A DNA stretch of 64,000 bases from contig NZ_CP121694.1 in NCBI RefSeq assembly GCF_035573695.1, forward strand, positions 2,332,501 through 2,396,500, given 5' to 3'. A program made the translations under genes and the position numbers. This document shows positions 26,544 to 35,048 of this stretch, one piece after another; positions within the stretch are counted from its first letter, which is position 1, and each line of letters begins with the position of its first letter. The stretch is from Metallumcola ferriviriculae (GTDB lineage Bacteria; Bacillota; JADQBR01). The notes under the pieces are model-generated. The model did not search any database, had not been told where the DNA came from, and saw only the letters and a list, made by a program, of their open reading frames with translations.

Positions 26544-27505
26544 CCTGTTTCCGGGTCAATCTTTGGTATGTTTCTTTTTACACTAAGCTTGTCCGCCTGC
26601 TTGTCACGTCGTTTCGACTTTTTCGCCTGATGGGCTTCTTCTTCGGAATTTACATGCTCAGGGTCTGAAATACCCTTCTCCCGCCAACTTTTTAAAATAG
26701 TTTCAATATAATTAAAACTGGGTTGGGATGCAGCCAGGCAGCCCTTTTCCAGCGCCAAAGCGATCATTTCATCAGAAAATCCCCATTCAGATGACCAACG
26801 CCTCAAAGCACTTTTTTCCGGATTACTTTTTATTGGCCGACCCAATACTTGGGCAAATTTGTTAATCCAATAATAATCCTGGTCATAGGTGAGAAACCAA
26901 TCCCTAACCTCTGATACCGACTTAAAACCCGCATTATATAAACTTTCCATCACGGCCTTTATCCGCCAGTCCTTCTGCCACACACCACTTCTTTCACAGC
27001 ATTCAATCAAGACATATTCTACCAGTTCCAACGCAAACTCATATTCGTAAAGCCATTGAATAATCATCCGTTCGTGTTTGGGCGCTACGGGCAGACCAAC
27101 CACCTGGCTAAAAAGCTTCGCCAAACGGTCAAATTCTTCCTCCCGTCCAACATTATCCTCTTTTCTATTAAACAAGCTCTGAAGTCGCTCATAAAGCCCG
27201 TCCAACATGTAAACTTTAGACCACCGCCCCTGGTCATCCTGAATTGACATCAGTCGGATAATCCCCTTCTCCTCCAAATGAGATAGTATTTCTTTCATTT
27301 CGGATTCGGCGATAGTGGAGCATTGAGTGAGCACTTTAAGCAGCGGTCGCCGCTGATTTTGAGATTGTCTAAACCTGAGTAGTTGAATAATTACCATTAC
27401 ATCACGCTCATCCAAACCCAAGCGGGTGTAATTTTCTATTAAAATATTGGGCACAAATGTTGCCCCCTGCTCCATCAATAAGCTGAGGGGTGATGTGGAT
27501 TCCAT
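26528..27505 (-). CDS. DnaD-like primosome protein
   Basis: About 325 aa from ATG 27505, beginning MESTSPLSLL; the frame extends upstream but without a ribosome site. The N-terminal winged helix (about 10-110) matches DnaD-type replication initiators (FVPNILIENYTRLGLDERDVMVIIQLLRF). Two DnaD_DnaB_2 domains follow: one ending LYEYEFALELVEYVLIECCE...AGFKSVSEVRDWF, the second ending ALEKGCLAASQPSFNYIETILKSWREKGI, whose YxxxIL(K)xWxxxGI motif is diagnostic. The C-terminus is a Lys-rich tail. It would recruit the helicase at origins or restart sites; the next gene encodes such a helicase. Confidence 0.88.
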   Translation of the reverse strand: MESTSPLSLLMEQGATFVPNILIENYTRLGLDERDVMVIIQLLRFRQSQNQRRPLLKVLTQCSTIAESEMKEILSHLEEKGIIRLMSIQDDQGRWSKVYMLDGLYERLQSLFNRKEDNVGREEEFDRLAKLFSQVVGLPVAPKHERMIIQWLYEYEFALELVEYVLIECCERSGVWQKDWRIKAVMESLYNAGFKSVSEVRDWFLTYDQDYYWINKFAQVLGRPIKSNPEKSALRRWSSEWGFSDEMIALALEKGCLAASQPSFNYIETILKSWREKGISDPEHVNSEEEAHQAKKSKRRDKQADKLSVKRNIPKIDPETGMVIT

Positions 27506-27732
27506 AAAATAGGGTCCCTCCATCCCGAAAAACTGTAATGACATTATACCATGAATAACCAGTTCATTAAACGACAGACTAAACACTAGGAAGTTTAATT
27601 TGCCGTAAATCCTTCGCAGTTTTAACTTCTTGCTTCTGCTACAATAAATCTTTCCAACACTCATTTGAAAAGAAAGCACTTAGGAATGGACCCGCAGACT
27701 TGCATAAATTTTATTTAAGGGAGCGTTGAAAC

Positions 27733-28587
27733 GTGGAGCAACTTGAAACTCTTTTTGATAGAATTTTTTTAACCCAGCAGCCGTCAGCAGACCGATTTTC
27801 CGTCTACCGCTTTTATCAATTGTTGGACCAAGAACCGATAAACACTCTGGAAGTCCTCTTTTTTAATTATCATTGGCGTCAAGAAAAAATCAATTACAGC
27901 GTTATGAAAGGTTTTTTTCTACGGCATTCGCCGCATATCTATCATGCGCTGACAAAATTTGCCGTGCCTCTCGAAAGAAACTACCTCTATGCTTGCCTAG
28001 AGAAAGACTTTTTTAGCAAACAAGTTTCTTTTCTCGCCACCCTAAGAAACTTAATTAAGGACACTTTGAAGTGCATTACTGATAATACCACTGTAAACTC
28101 TAAAGATGCCGCGCGTACCTTAAGAAACATGAAGCATACCGATAACATCGCCCTACAGGTGAAAGAGAACCTGCGCATACCGTTTGACTCCATTACAGTC
28201 TTAGATGATGTGGAAACTTTTGCAAACGGCGCGGAAGTTTTGGCAGACCTGTCGCAAATGCGCTGTGCTTATTTCTCCCCAGCTGCGGTGGTAAGTTTTC
28301 CACCCACCGATGAAAATATAGGAGCCACTCCCTTTCTCAGTCGCCATCTGCAGCAATTGCTTACACCGAAAAAAAAGGAACAAATATGCCAGGTATTGAA
28401 AAGCATAATTGAAAACCATCCTCTCCCCGACCTGGTAAAGCAAGCTTTAGCCCTTTACATGACTCTAATGGGGGATGATATTCCCTGGCAGAAGCACCCT
28501 TTTATTTTACGTCTCTACTACAATAGCTATTGGCACTGGAAAGTACAACAGATACGTGATAAAGCCACGGAAGGCGTAAAAACATAA
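27733..28587 (+). CDS. Hypothetical protein, divergent to the dnaD-like gene
   Basis: 284 aa from GTG 27733 with GGGAG 9 nt upstream. It is soluble and mostly helical, rich in Leu, Phe and Tyr, with several Trp near the C-terminus (DIPWQKHPFILRLYYNSYWHW). I recognise no domain. It shares its upstream region with the dnaD-like gene and is followed at 95 nt by the P-loop/Asp23 gene. YtxC-like sporulation proteins of similar size occur near primosome genes in bacilli, but I cannot confirm that relation from sequence. Confidence 0.75.
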   Translation: MEQLETLFDRIFLTQQPSADRFSVYRFYQLLDQEPINTLEVLFFNYHWRQEKINYSVMKGFFLRHSPHIYHALTKFAVPLERNYLYACLEKDFFSKQVSFLATLRNLIKDTLKCITDNTTVNSKDAARTLRNMKHTDNIALQVKENLRIPFDSITVLDDVETFANGAEVLADLSQMRCAYFSPAAVVSFPPTDENIGATPFLSRHLQQLLTPKKKEQICQVLKSIIENHPLPDLVKQALALYMTLMGDDIPWQKHPFILRLYYNSYWHWKVQQIRDKATEGVKT

Positions 28588-28681
28588 CGAAATTTCCTAC
28601 CCTGATTTTCCTCCGGCGTTATTTTGTATTATAATAAACTGAAGCAGGATTAACTGCCATTACCGGGATTGAGGGGAAGAT

Positions 28682-29530
28682 TTGATTATGTACATATTAG
28701 CGCTGGTCGGGTCCAGCGGAACCGGCAAAAGCCATCGGGCTATTGCCGTTGCCCATGACCACAAAATTGACGCCATCATTGATGATGGCTTATTGATTAA
28801 AGGTAGTGAAATTGTAGCGGGTAAATCCGCCAAACGCCAAGCAACAAAAATCGGTGCCATCAGGACTGCACTATTTAGCGACAGTGAACATTCCGATGAA
28901 GTGAATAAGGCCATCTCGCAGCATAATCTTGAGCGGCTGCTCATTCTCGGCACTTCCCGCGCCATGACCAATCGTATCGCCGAAAATCTTGGTATGGATC
29001 GCCCGCAGCATTATTTAGAAATCACGGACATCGCAACTGCGGATGAAATACAGGAGGCACTGAATACCCGTAAATATCAAGGGAAGCATATTGTCCCGGC
29101 GCCTACGGTGCAGGTAAAGCCCCGATTATCCGGCACAATCATCGAGCCGGTTAAAACTTTGTTCCAGCGCAGGCACCAGACCCACCCCCAGCTGGATAAA
29201 ATGTGGGTGGAGCAGTCAGTGGTCAAACCCACTTTCAATTCCCTGGGACGCTTCTACATCGCCAATCCGGTCTTAACCCAAATTATCACTTATGTCACTA
29301 ACTCCTTGGAAAATGTAGACAAAGTGTTAAAAATTCAGGTGGATACTTCCGAAAACGGCGTAATTTTTAATATAGACATCGCCGTATACCTAGGGCCATA
29401 TCTTCCCGGTTTAGCCGAAGAAATACAGCGGGTTGTTGTTAAAGAAGCAGAACACATTACGGCCCTGCATGTAATAGCGGTAAACGTCTCGATTAAAAAG
29501 GCCCGCATCGGACAATCATTCCTTATTTAA
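28682..29530 (+). CDS. P-loop NTPase fused to an Asp23/Gls24-like domain
   Basis: 282 aa. The N-terminal half has a P-loop, VGSSGTGKSHRA (about 10-20), a Walker-B-like hydrophobic stretch IDAIIDDGLLI and LERLLILGTS, suggesting a small kinase- or KAP-like ATPase fold. The C-terminal 90 residues (from about 190, FYIANPVLTQIITYVTNSL to VIAVNVSIKKAR) match the Asp23/Gls24 (DUF322) envelope-stress domain. The start is TTG 28682 with GAGG 7 nt before it; ATG 28688 is an alternative. The last 15 nt overlap the convergent glycoside-hydrolase gene. Function unknown; Asp23 proteins associate with the membrane, and the fusion suggests an ATP-controlled form. Confidence 0.8.
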   Translation: MIMYILALVGSSGTGKSHRAIAVAHDHKIDAIIDDGLLIKGSEIVAGKSAKRQATKIGAIRTALFSDSEHSDEVNKAISQHNLERLLILGTSRAMTNRIAENLGMDRPQHYLEITDIATADEIQEALNTRKYQGKHIVPAPTVQVKPRLSGTIIEPVKTLFQRRHQTHPQLDKMWVEQSVVKPTFNSLGRFYIANPVLTQIITYVTNSLENVDKVLKIQVDTSENGVIFNIDIAVYLGPYLPGLAEEIQRVVVKEAEHITALHVIAVNVSIKKARIGQSFLI

Positions 29531-30778
29531 AGCTCTACCAGTATATCTGTTGCTGGCATTCCATAATATCCATTCTTCCAAACCGGCATCATAAGTGGCC
29601 TTAATTTGGGCCCGCACTTCCTTTGCACCATATGAATAACCATAGCTGAAATCCTGCAGCCAGGGACGGATTATATTATCCGTATCCCTGGTTTTATATA
29701 CTGCATCGGTAAGACTCTTATAAACTGTTTTATAAGGAGATGCATTGGGATTCTTAATACCATAACTCCCCGGAGCATAGTGAGACGGATATACCATCGG
29801 TGAGACATAGTCGGCGCTGCCGGCTATCAACTCTATCTTCTGTCCGATGCCCAAGTCGTCCTCTGCCGAACAAGTTAAGCCGAACACGTCTGCCGAAACA
29901 AATGCTCCTGCTTTATGGATTTTTTCTCCGGCATAAGCTAGAAACGCTTCAATGGTATCTGCCCTATTTTTATTATCCTTCCCAGGATATACTGCTTCCT
30001 TCAGCGGCCCGTCGGAGGGGAAGCGTACATAATCGAACTGTATTTCCTCAAAGCCCGCACGGATAGCTGCCAACGCGATATCTACATTGTAATCCCACAC
30101 CTCTTTTTTGTATGGGTTAGTCCATGCTTTCCCCTTGTAATCCCGCCAAATACCGCCGGATTTTCTCTGGACAGCTAATTCCGGGTACCTGTCTGCCACC
30201 AACGGATCCTTAAAGACCACAACCCTGGCAATGGTATAAATGCCTCGCTCCTTTAAATCAGTCACCAACGCGGGTAAATCTTTAATTTTATATGTAACGG
30301 CACTGACGGAGAGTTCGGGGTCTGTCTCCAGCGGAGTGGTCAGATAACCAGTGGCGTCCTTGATATCCACTACCAAAGCGTTTAATTCCGTCTTGTCTAT
30401 CAAATCAATTAAGCGCTCAATATTTTTAGAACCGGCAGTAAACCCGGTGGCATAAATCCCCTTGACTGCCACCCGCGCAGGCAGTGCTTTTTCGGCTTTA
30501 ATTTCGCCAGTTCTCGTGTCGGATGTTTCCGACGTTCCCGTTTCAGTGATTTCAGTTTCACCATTGCTTGACGTAGTTTCATCTTTCGGATCATCTTCTT
30601 TTAATCCTTCATCATCCGCCGCAGGTTTCTCTTGTTTCTCTACTTTTTCCGCATCGGCAACCGCCGGCTTAACCTGGTTATCGTCCATCGGTTTACCGCT
30701 GGTACTAAGCAGCTGGCCTACGGCCAAACTGAGAAGAATAACCGCCGCAACAGCCAGCATCATTGATTTCTTCATCAA
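29516..30778 (-). CDS. Putative exported glycoside hydrolase (DUF4015/GH13-like)
   Basis: 420 aa. A signal anchor (about 5-24) is followed by a Glu/Asp/Lys/Thr-rich low-complexity linker (about 35-95), and then a TIM-barrel domain of the DUF4015 putative glycoside-hydrolase family. The barrel begins VKGIYATGFTAG and includes VVDIKDATGYL, a Asp-rich strand, FEEIQFDYVRFPSDG with the probable catalytic acid, and SADVFGLTCSAEDDLGIGQ. It acts outside the membrane, perhaps on wall or surface polysaccharide; no substrate can be stated. Its 3' end overlaps the convergent P-loop gene. Confidence 0.88.
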   Translation of the reverse strand: MMKKSMMLAVAAVILLSLAVGQLLSTSGKPMDDNQVKPAVADAEKVEKQEKPAADDEGLKEDDPKDETTSSNGETEITETGTSETSDTRTGEIKAEKALPARVAVKGIYATGFTAGSKNIERLIDLIDKTELNALVVDIKDATGYLTTPLETDPELSVSAVTYKIKDLPALVTDLKERGIYTIARVVVFKDPLVADRYPELAVQRKSGGIWRDYKGKAWTNPYKKEVWDYNVDIALAAIRAGFEEIQFDYVRFPSDGPLKEAVYPGKDNKNRADTIEAFLAYAGEKIHKAGAFVSADVFGLTCSAEDDLGIGQKIELIAGSADYVSPMVYPSHYAPGSYGIKNPNASPYKTVYKSLTDAVYKTRDTDNIIRPWLQDFSYGYSYGAKEVRAQIKATYDAGLEEWILWNASNRYTGRALNKE

Positions 30779-31152
30779 CTAGTGCACCATCCCTTATTGT
30801 ATGTTAGTGCACTATATTCGACATATTTCCGGTGTTTTCCTCTACAGGGCATTAAACTTATCACTGACATATTTAACCAGCAGACAAAATGGGTCAAGTT
30901 ATTGTCACTTATTTTGTCACTTATTGGTGTCAGGCACCAATAAGTGACACCAATAAGTGACACGGCCGACTCGGCGGCGCCACTCGCCATAGGTCGCTTC
31001 GCTATACCCTCCTACATTTAACATAAGGGGGCAAGCCCCCTTAACAACCCCAAGTATAGGAAATTATCCACAACCCATAATTTTCTGTCCTGAAAATACC
31101 TATTTTCATTCCTATGATGGTGCCGCGCTACCAGCACAGGAGTCTATCCATT
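30779..31152. other. Intergenic region with palindromic repeat
   Basis: About 370 nt. It holds the GGTGTCAGGCACC hairpin (30904-30963), a GGGGGC(a)AGCCCCC-like hairpin near 31024-31043, and a GC-rich stretch. I see no gene on either strand. Confidence 0.6.
30904..30963. repeat. Palindromic repeat, TGTCACTTATT/GGTGTCAGGCACC family
   Basis: Core hairpin 30915-30949: TGTCACTTATTGGTG, loop TCAGG, exact 15-bp complement. An extra half-copy of GTCACTTATT lies on each side (30904-30913 and 30952-30961), making the structure nested. The same TGTCACTTATT and GGTGTCAGGCACC words recur near 34.99-35.03 kb. Confidence 0.85.
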
Positions 31153-31185
31153 AAAAAAACGGAAGCCGTAATGCTCGACTCCCGT
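31153..31185 (-). terminator. Terminator after the beta-CASP gene
   Basis: On the minus strand ACGGGAGTC pairs with GGCTTCCGT (two G-U pairs) and seven T follow. It is 20 nt after the stop of the downstream-facing gene. Confidence 0.75.
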
Positions 31186-31204
31186 TCTATCTACTATTGC
31201 AATT

Positions 31205-32758
31205 TTACTTTAATTCCTGCAGCAATGTCGCCAGCTGAGCGGCAGCATTTTCTCGTTGTGCTTGAGGCAGGTGGGTGATTTTCTCCCTGAGAGCATTTAA
31301 CTCATCCAGCACCACCTCAGGCTCAAGCTGTTTATCTACAGGAATATCGCTGCCCATCTGGGAAATGTCAACCCGTTCAAGCCAGTTGGGCACATAAGTG
31401 CGCACCCCGTATTTCTGAACCAAGAGCCGCGACAAAGTCTTAGCGGAATCAATTTCTCCATGGGTAATAAATATCGTACCCGGCATTTTTTTGAATTTAC
31501 CTACCCAGTTGATGAGATTTTCTTGATCTGCATGGGCAGAAAAACCGTCTATTTCCACAATGTTGGCCCGGACAGCAACTTCCTCACCGTGAATGCGTAC
31601 CTTATCCGCACCGTCCAGTATGCGCCTGCCCAGCGTTCCTTGGGCCTGATAGCCCACGAACAACAGAGTGCTTTCCGGTCGCCAGAGATTATGCTTCAGA
31701 TGGTGTTTGATACGTCCGGCATCGCACATACCGCTGGCGGAAATGATAATTGCACCGCCTTTGATAGTATTTAGCTGTTTTGATTGCTCGGCACTCATAG
31801 ACATCTGCAATCTCGGCAAATAGAAGGGACATGCTCCGCCCATTTTTTCCTGCAGCTCTTGAGTTTCTTGGTCAAAATATTCCGGGTGACTGCAGAATAT
31901 ATCAGTAGCATTGATGGCCAAAGGGCTATCCACATATATGTCCCTGGACTGCACCTCGCCCTGTTCAATCAATTTCGCCAAATAGTACAGCAAATCTTGA
32001 GTTCTTTCTACAGCAAAAGCGGGGATAATCAGATTTCCGCCGCGAGCGAAGGTATCTTTGACGGTCTGCTGTAACATCTCCAATCTTTTATCCTTATCCT
32101 GATGGATGCGACTGCCGTATGTGGACTCCATCAGCAAGACATCAGCATCCTCGATAATTGTCGGGTCATTAATTATCGGCTGCTGAAAATTACCGATATC
32201 GCCGCTAAATACCACTTTAGTTTCTTTATTGCCTTCTTTTACCCATATTTCAATCATTGCTGAGCCCAAAATATGTCCAGCGTCTCTAAACTTCGCCCGA
32301 ATATTCGGAGTTAGCTGGATTATTTCACCATAATCTACACCACGAAAGTATTTCATGCATTGCTGGGCTTCCTCTGCGGTATAAATGGGCTCCAGCAGGG
32401 ACTTACCGGCCCGGAGAAGCTTCCGGTTTTTACGCTCTACTTCCATCTCCTGGATATGACCGCTATCCGGCAGCATCACCTGCAGCAGGTCAGCCGTTCC
32501 TCTGGTACAATAAGTGTTGCCGCTGAAACCATGCTTATAAAGCTTAGGCAGTAGACCTGAATGGTCAATGTGGGCGTGAGTGAGCAACACCGCGTCCACT
32601 TCATTGGCAGGCAACGGTAGTTCGCCATAGTTTCTTTCCTTGATGGCCTTCGAACCCTGGAACATACCACAATCAACTAGAATCTGGCTCTCGCCTGTAT
32701 CAAGCAGATAGCATGAACCAGTCACCGTTTGGGCCGCGCCTAAAAACTGTATCTTCAC
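31205..32758 (-). CDS. Beta-CASP metallo-beta-lactamase-fold RNase-like protein
   Basis: 517 aa from GTG 32758, 7 nt after GGAGG; a longer reading adds 17 unconserved residues. It contains the zinc motif LTHAHIDHSGLLP, then DAGHILGSAMIEI and FSGDIGNF, the beta-CASP insertion with LLMESTYGSRIH, and the C-terminal RMMBL domain with VEIDGFSAHADQENLINWV and FITHGE. These mark it as an MBL-fold/CPSF-like RNA-processing enzyme (YsxB/ MBL-RMMBL family), shorter than RNase J and lacking its C-terminal domain. The role in this cell is probably RNA cleavage, but substrates are unknown. Confidence 0.9.
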   Translation of the reverse strand: MKIQFLGAAQTVTGSCYLLDTGESQILVDCGMFQGSKAIKERNYGELPLPANEVDAVLLTHAHIDHSGLLPKLYKHGFSGNTYCTRGTADLLQVMLPDSGHIQEMEVERKNRKLLRAGKSLLEPIYTAEEAQQCMKYFRGVDYGEIIQLTPNIRAKFRDAGHILGSAMIEIWVKEGNKETKVVFSGDIGNFQQPIINDPTIIEDADVLLMESTYGSRIHQDKDKRLEMLQQTVKDTFARGGNLIIPAFAVERTQDLLYYLAKLIEQGEVQSRDIYVDSPLAINATDIFCSHPEYFDQETQELQEKMGGACPFYLPRLQMSMSAEQSKQLNTIKGGAIIISASGMCDAGRIKHHLKHNLWRPESTLLFVGYQAQGTLGRRILDGADKVRIHGEEVAVRANIVEIDGFSAHADQENLINWVGKFKKMPGTIFITHGEIDSAKTLSRLLVQKYGVRTYVPNWLERVDISQMGSDIPVDKQLEPEVVLDELNALREKITHLPQAQRENAAAQLATLLQELK

Positions 32759-32926
32759 CGAATCTCCTCCTTCGTTCCGGGCGAATAATTTCACCCGGGG
32801 TGGTTTCATTTCTTGCCATTTTCACTATATATTTCAATTCATGATACTTTGACTATATTATCATTACTTCTTCTCATTTCGACACCGCTCAATGTTATAC
32901 CTTCCCTAAGTGGACTCGATTCCATA

Positions 32927-34102
32927 CTAGCCAATTCGCCGGGCCACAAACCGTTCCATTCTATCCATTGCCTCTTCAATTTGTTGAATGGAAGAAGCAT
33001 AGGATATGCGAATATGCCCTTCACCGCCCCTGCCAAATGCTGAACCAGGCACCACAGCTACCGATTCCTCTTTCAGCAGTTCCTCGCAAAAGTCATCTTC
33101 ATTCAGACCCGTGTTTTTAATTGAAGGAAAGGCATAAAACGCCCCCCGAGGCTCGAAGCACTCAAGACCCATATCCCGCAGGCGCTTTAATATCAGTCTG
33201 CGCCGTTGGTTATATTGCTCCACCATATACTCTACCTGCCCCATACCGTTGTTTAAGGCCTCTAGGGCGGCCATCTGCGCGGTCACCGGTGCACAGAGAA
33301 TGGTATACTGGTGAATTTTAACCATGGCCGCGATAATATCCCGATGCCCCGCTGCAAAGCCAACCCGCCAGCCAGTCATGGCGAAGGATTTGGAGAAGCC
33401 GTTAATCAATATGGTCCTATCCTTCATCCCCGGTAGAGAGGGGAAACTGGTGTGTTCACCACTGTAACTTAATTCACTATATATCTCATCAGCAATCACC
33501 AATAGGTTATTTTCTTCCACCACCTTGGCTATCTCCGATAATTCCTCTCGAGTCATTACTGCCCCCGTGGGATTGTTTGGATAACAAAGTATCAACACCT
33601 TAGACCTAGGTGTAATTACCTGCCGCAGCTGCTCAGCGGTAAGCTTGAAGTCATTTTCCGCTTTGGTGGCAATAGAAACAGCTTCACCGCCGGCCATCAC
33701 AGCACATGGCTTATAGGAAACATAACAAGGTTCGGGTATAATCACCTGGTCACCAGAATTAATTACCGACCGTAACGCCAAATCCACCGCTTCACTGGCT
33801 CCCACCGTCACCAGAACCTGATTATCCGGCGAATATTCCAGCTGATAGCGCTCCGCTAAATATCTGACGATACCCTTTCTCAACTCCGGGGTACCGAAAT
33901 TCGAGGTATACATGGTATATCCTTTTTCCAGAGAGTAAACACATGCTTCCCGCACGTGCCAGGGAGTGACAAAGTCCGGCTCCCCCACCCCCAAGGAAAT
34001 TACTCCTTTAGTATTGGCCACCAAGTCGAAAAACTTTCTGATTCCAGAAGGCGGCAGTTCCTTTAATCGCTGGACAACAAAATCACCGGCCTGAAAAGTC
34101 AT
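32927..34102 (-). CDS. PLP-dependent aminotransferase (class I/II)
   Basis: 391 aa, fold type I. PLP motifs are visible: NPTGAVMTREEL with the Asn-Pro, VIADEIYSELSY, and the Schiff-base lysine Lys238 in INGFSKSFAMTGWRVGFAAG. It resembles the aromatic/aspartate aminotransferases (PatA/MalY-like) that pair with an Lrp/AsnC regulator. It overlaps that gene by 4 nt and lies under T-box control. The preferred amino acid would follow from the T-box specifier, which I could not fix. Confidence 0.92.
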   Translation of the reverse strand: MTFQAGDFVVQRLKELPPSGIRKFFDLVANTKGVISLGVGEPDFVTPWHVREACVYSLEKGYTMYTSNFGTPELRKGIVRYLAERYQLEYSPDNQVLVTVGASEAVDLALRSVINSGDQVIIPEPCYVSYKPCAVMAGGEAVSIATKAENDFKLTAEQLRQVITPRSKVLILCYPNNPTGAVMTREELSEIAKVVEENNLLVIADEIYSELSYSGEHTSFPSLPGMKDRTILINGFSKSFAMTGWRVGFAAGHRDIIAAMVKIHQYTILCAPVTAQMAALEALNNGMGQVEYMVEQYNQRRRLILKRLRDMGLECFEPRGAFYAFPSIKNTGLNEDDFCEELLKEESVAVVPGSAFGRGGEGHIRISYASSIQQIEEAMDRMERFVARRIG

Positions 34103-34581
34103 GGACTTATCACCTGCCGCCGATCTTCCTCTCCATCATCAAAGATCACGCCGGCATCCTTATACTGCTTCAGGACAAAGTGGGTCATGGTGCTTTGGAC
34201 ATGTTCAATGGTGGCTAATTTCTCCGCCACAAACAAAGCAACCTCCTTCATACCCTTACCTTCCACCACCACCGACAGATCATAACCTCCGGACATTAAA
34301 GCCACAGAAAGCACTTCGGGAAAACGATAAATACGCTCCGCCACTTCATCAAATCCCACATCACGCTGTGGAATTACCTTCACATCAATTTGTGCACTAA
34401 CCCGATTGGCAGCGGTTTTATCCCAGTTAATTAAAGTATTGTACTTAATGATTACCTTTTCTTCTTCCATGGCCTTAATTTCACTGGTAAGCTCATCTTC
34501 CGGCACTCCCAACATAACGGCAATTTGCCCGTGAGAGATTCTGGCGTTACAACGCAACAGTTCAAGAATTTTTTCTCTCAT
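34099..34581 (-). CDS. Lrp/AsnC-family transcriptional regulator
   Basis: 160 aa. The N-terminal helix-turn-helix (ILELLRCNARISHGQIAVMLGVPEDEL) is followed by the RAM ligand-binding domain (QIDVKVIPQRDVGFDEVAERI...MSGGYDLSVVVEGKGMKEVALFV). It overlaps the aminotransferase ATG by 4 nt, so the pair is an operon. It sits 58 nt downstream of a T-box terminator. It probably senses an amino acid or keto acid and controls its own operon or others. Confidence 0.92.
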   Translation of the reverse strand: MREKILELLRCNARISHGQIAVMLGVPEDELTSEIKAMEEEKVIIKYNTLINWDKTAANRVSAQIDVKVIPQRDVGFDEVAERIYRFPEVLSVALMSGGYDLSVVVEGKGMKEVALFVAEKLATIEHVQSTMTHFVLKQYKDAGVIFDDGEEDRRQVISP

Positions 34582-34638
34582 TATACCTCTCCCCCTACAG
34601 ATTAATAAAGAAATACGGTCAGACGCCTACCTCACAAT

Positions 34639-34883
34639 AAAAAAAGACCCTCATCCCAAAGGGACGAAAGTCTTGTTTCCGCGGTACCACCCTTGTAGAT
34701 TTAAAAAGATAATTCATTTTAAACCCACTCTAATCAGTTAACGCCTGACTTCGGACCGATTCATCACCGATCAGCTCCAGGGCGGCCTAAGCAGCATCTC
34801 TTTACCGGGCTCTCACCATTTTCCCGACTCGCTTTAAAGTACCTGCCGCTAATCTTCCCGTTCACAGCTTATTTTTATAAATT
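34639..34883 (-). promoter_or_regulatory. T-box leader upstream of the AsnC/aminotransferase operon
   Basis: Minus-strand leader from the predicted start at about 34883. The T-box sequence AAGGGTGGTACCGCGG lies at 34679-34694. The terminator stem (34639-34676) starts AAGACTTTCGTCCC and ends in seven T. Stem I with the GAGTCGGG..GGTGAGAG..CCCGG apical part is visible, followed by CTGGAGCTG at about 34772-34780. Uncharged tRNA would stabilise the antiterminator. The specifier is ambiguous; GCC (34784-34786) just before CTGGAG would mean alanine, but pairing of GCGGC with GCCGC competes with that reading. Confidence 0.93.
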
Positions 34884-34889
34884 TCTAAC

Positions 34890-34919
34890 ATTGTATCACT
34901 ACGCCCCGACTTCTGTCAA
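34890..34919 (-). promoter_or_regulatory. Promoter of the T-box operon
   Basis: TTGACA (34914-34919), 18-nt spacer, TACAAT (34890-34895) on the minus strand, just before the T-box leader. Confidence 0.82.
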
Positions 34920-34967
34920 TAAAAAAATAACAGATAAAGCTGTCGACAAGCAATAACTTGACAAAAA

Positions 34968-35034
34968 GGTGCCTGGCACCATTTAAAAATAAGTGACACC
35001 CTTTGGTGTCAGGCACCAAGGGGTGTCACTTATT
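34968..35034 (-). repeat. GGTGCC/GTGTCAGGCACC palindromes, likely doubling as the metF terminator
   Basis: A long hairpin at 34988-35034 has 21-bp arms (one G-U) around the loop TCAGG. It is followed on the minus strand by TTTTTAAATG and then by the short palindrome GGTGCCTGGCACC (34968-34980). It starts 14 nt after the metF stop, so it could end the 19-kb acs/hdr/met transcript. The words are shared with 30904-30963. Confidence 0.75.
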
Positions 35035-35048
35035 GTTTCTTATTTAAT

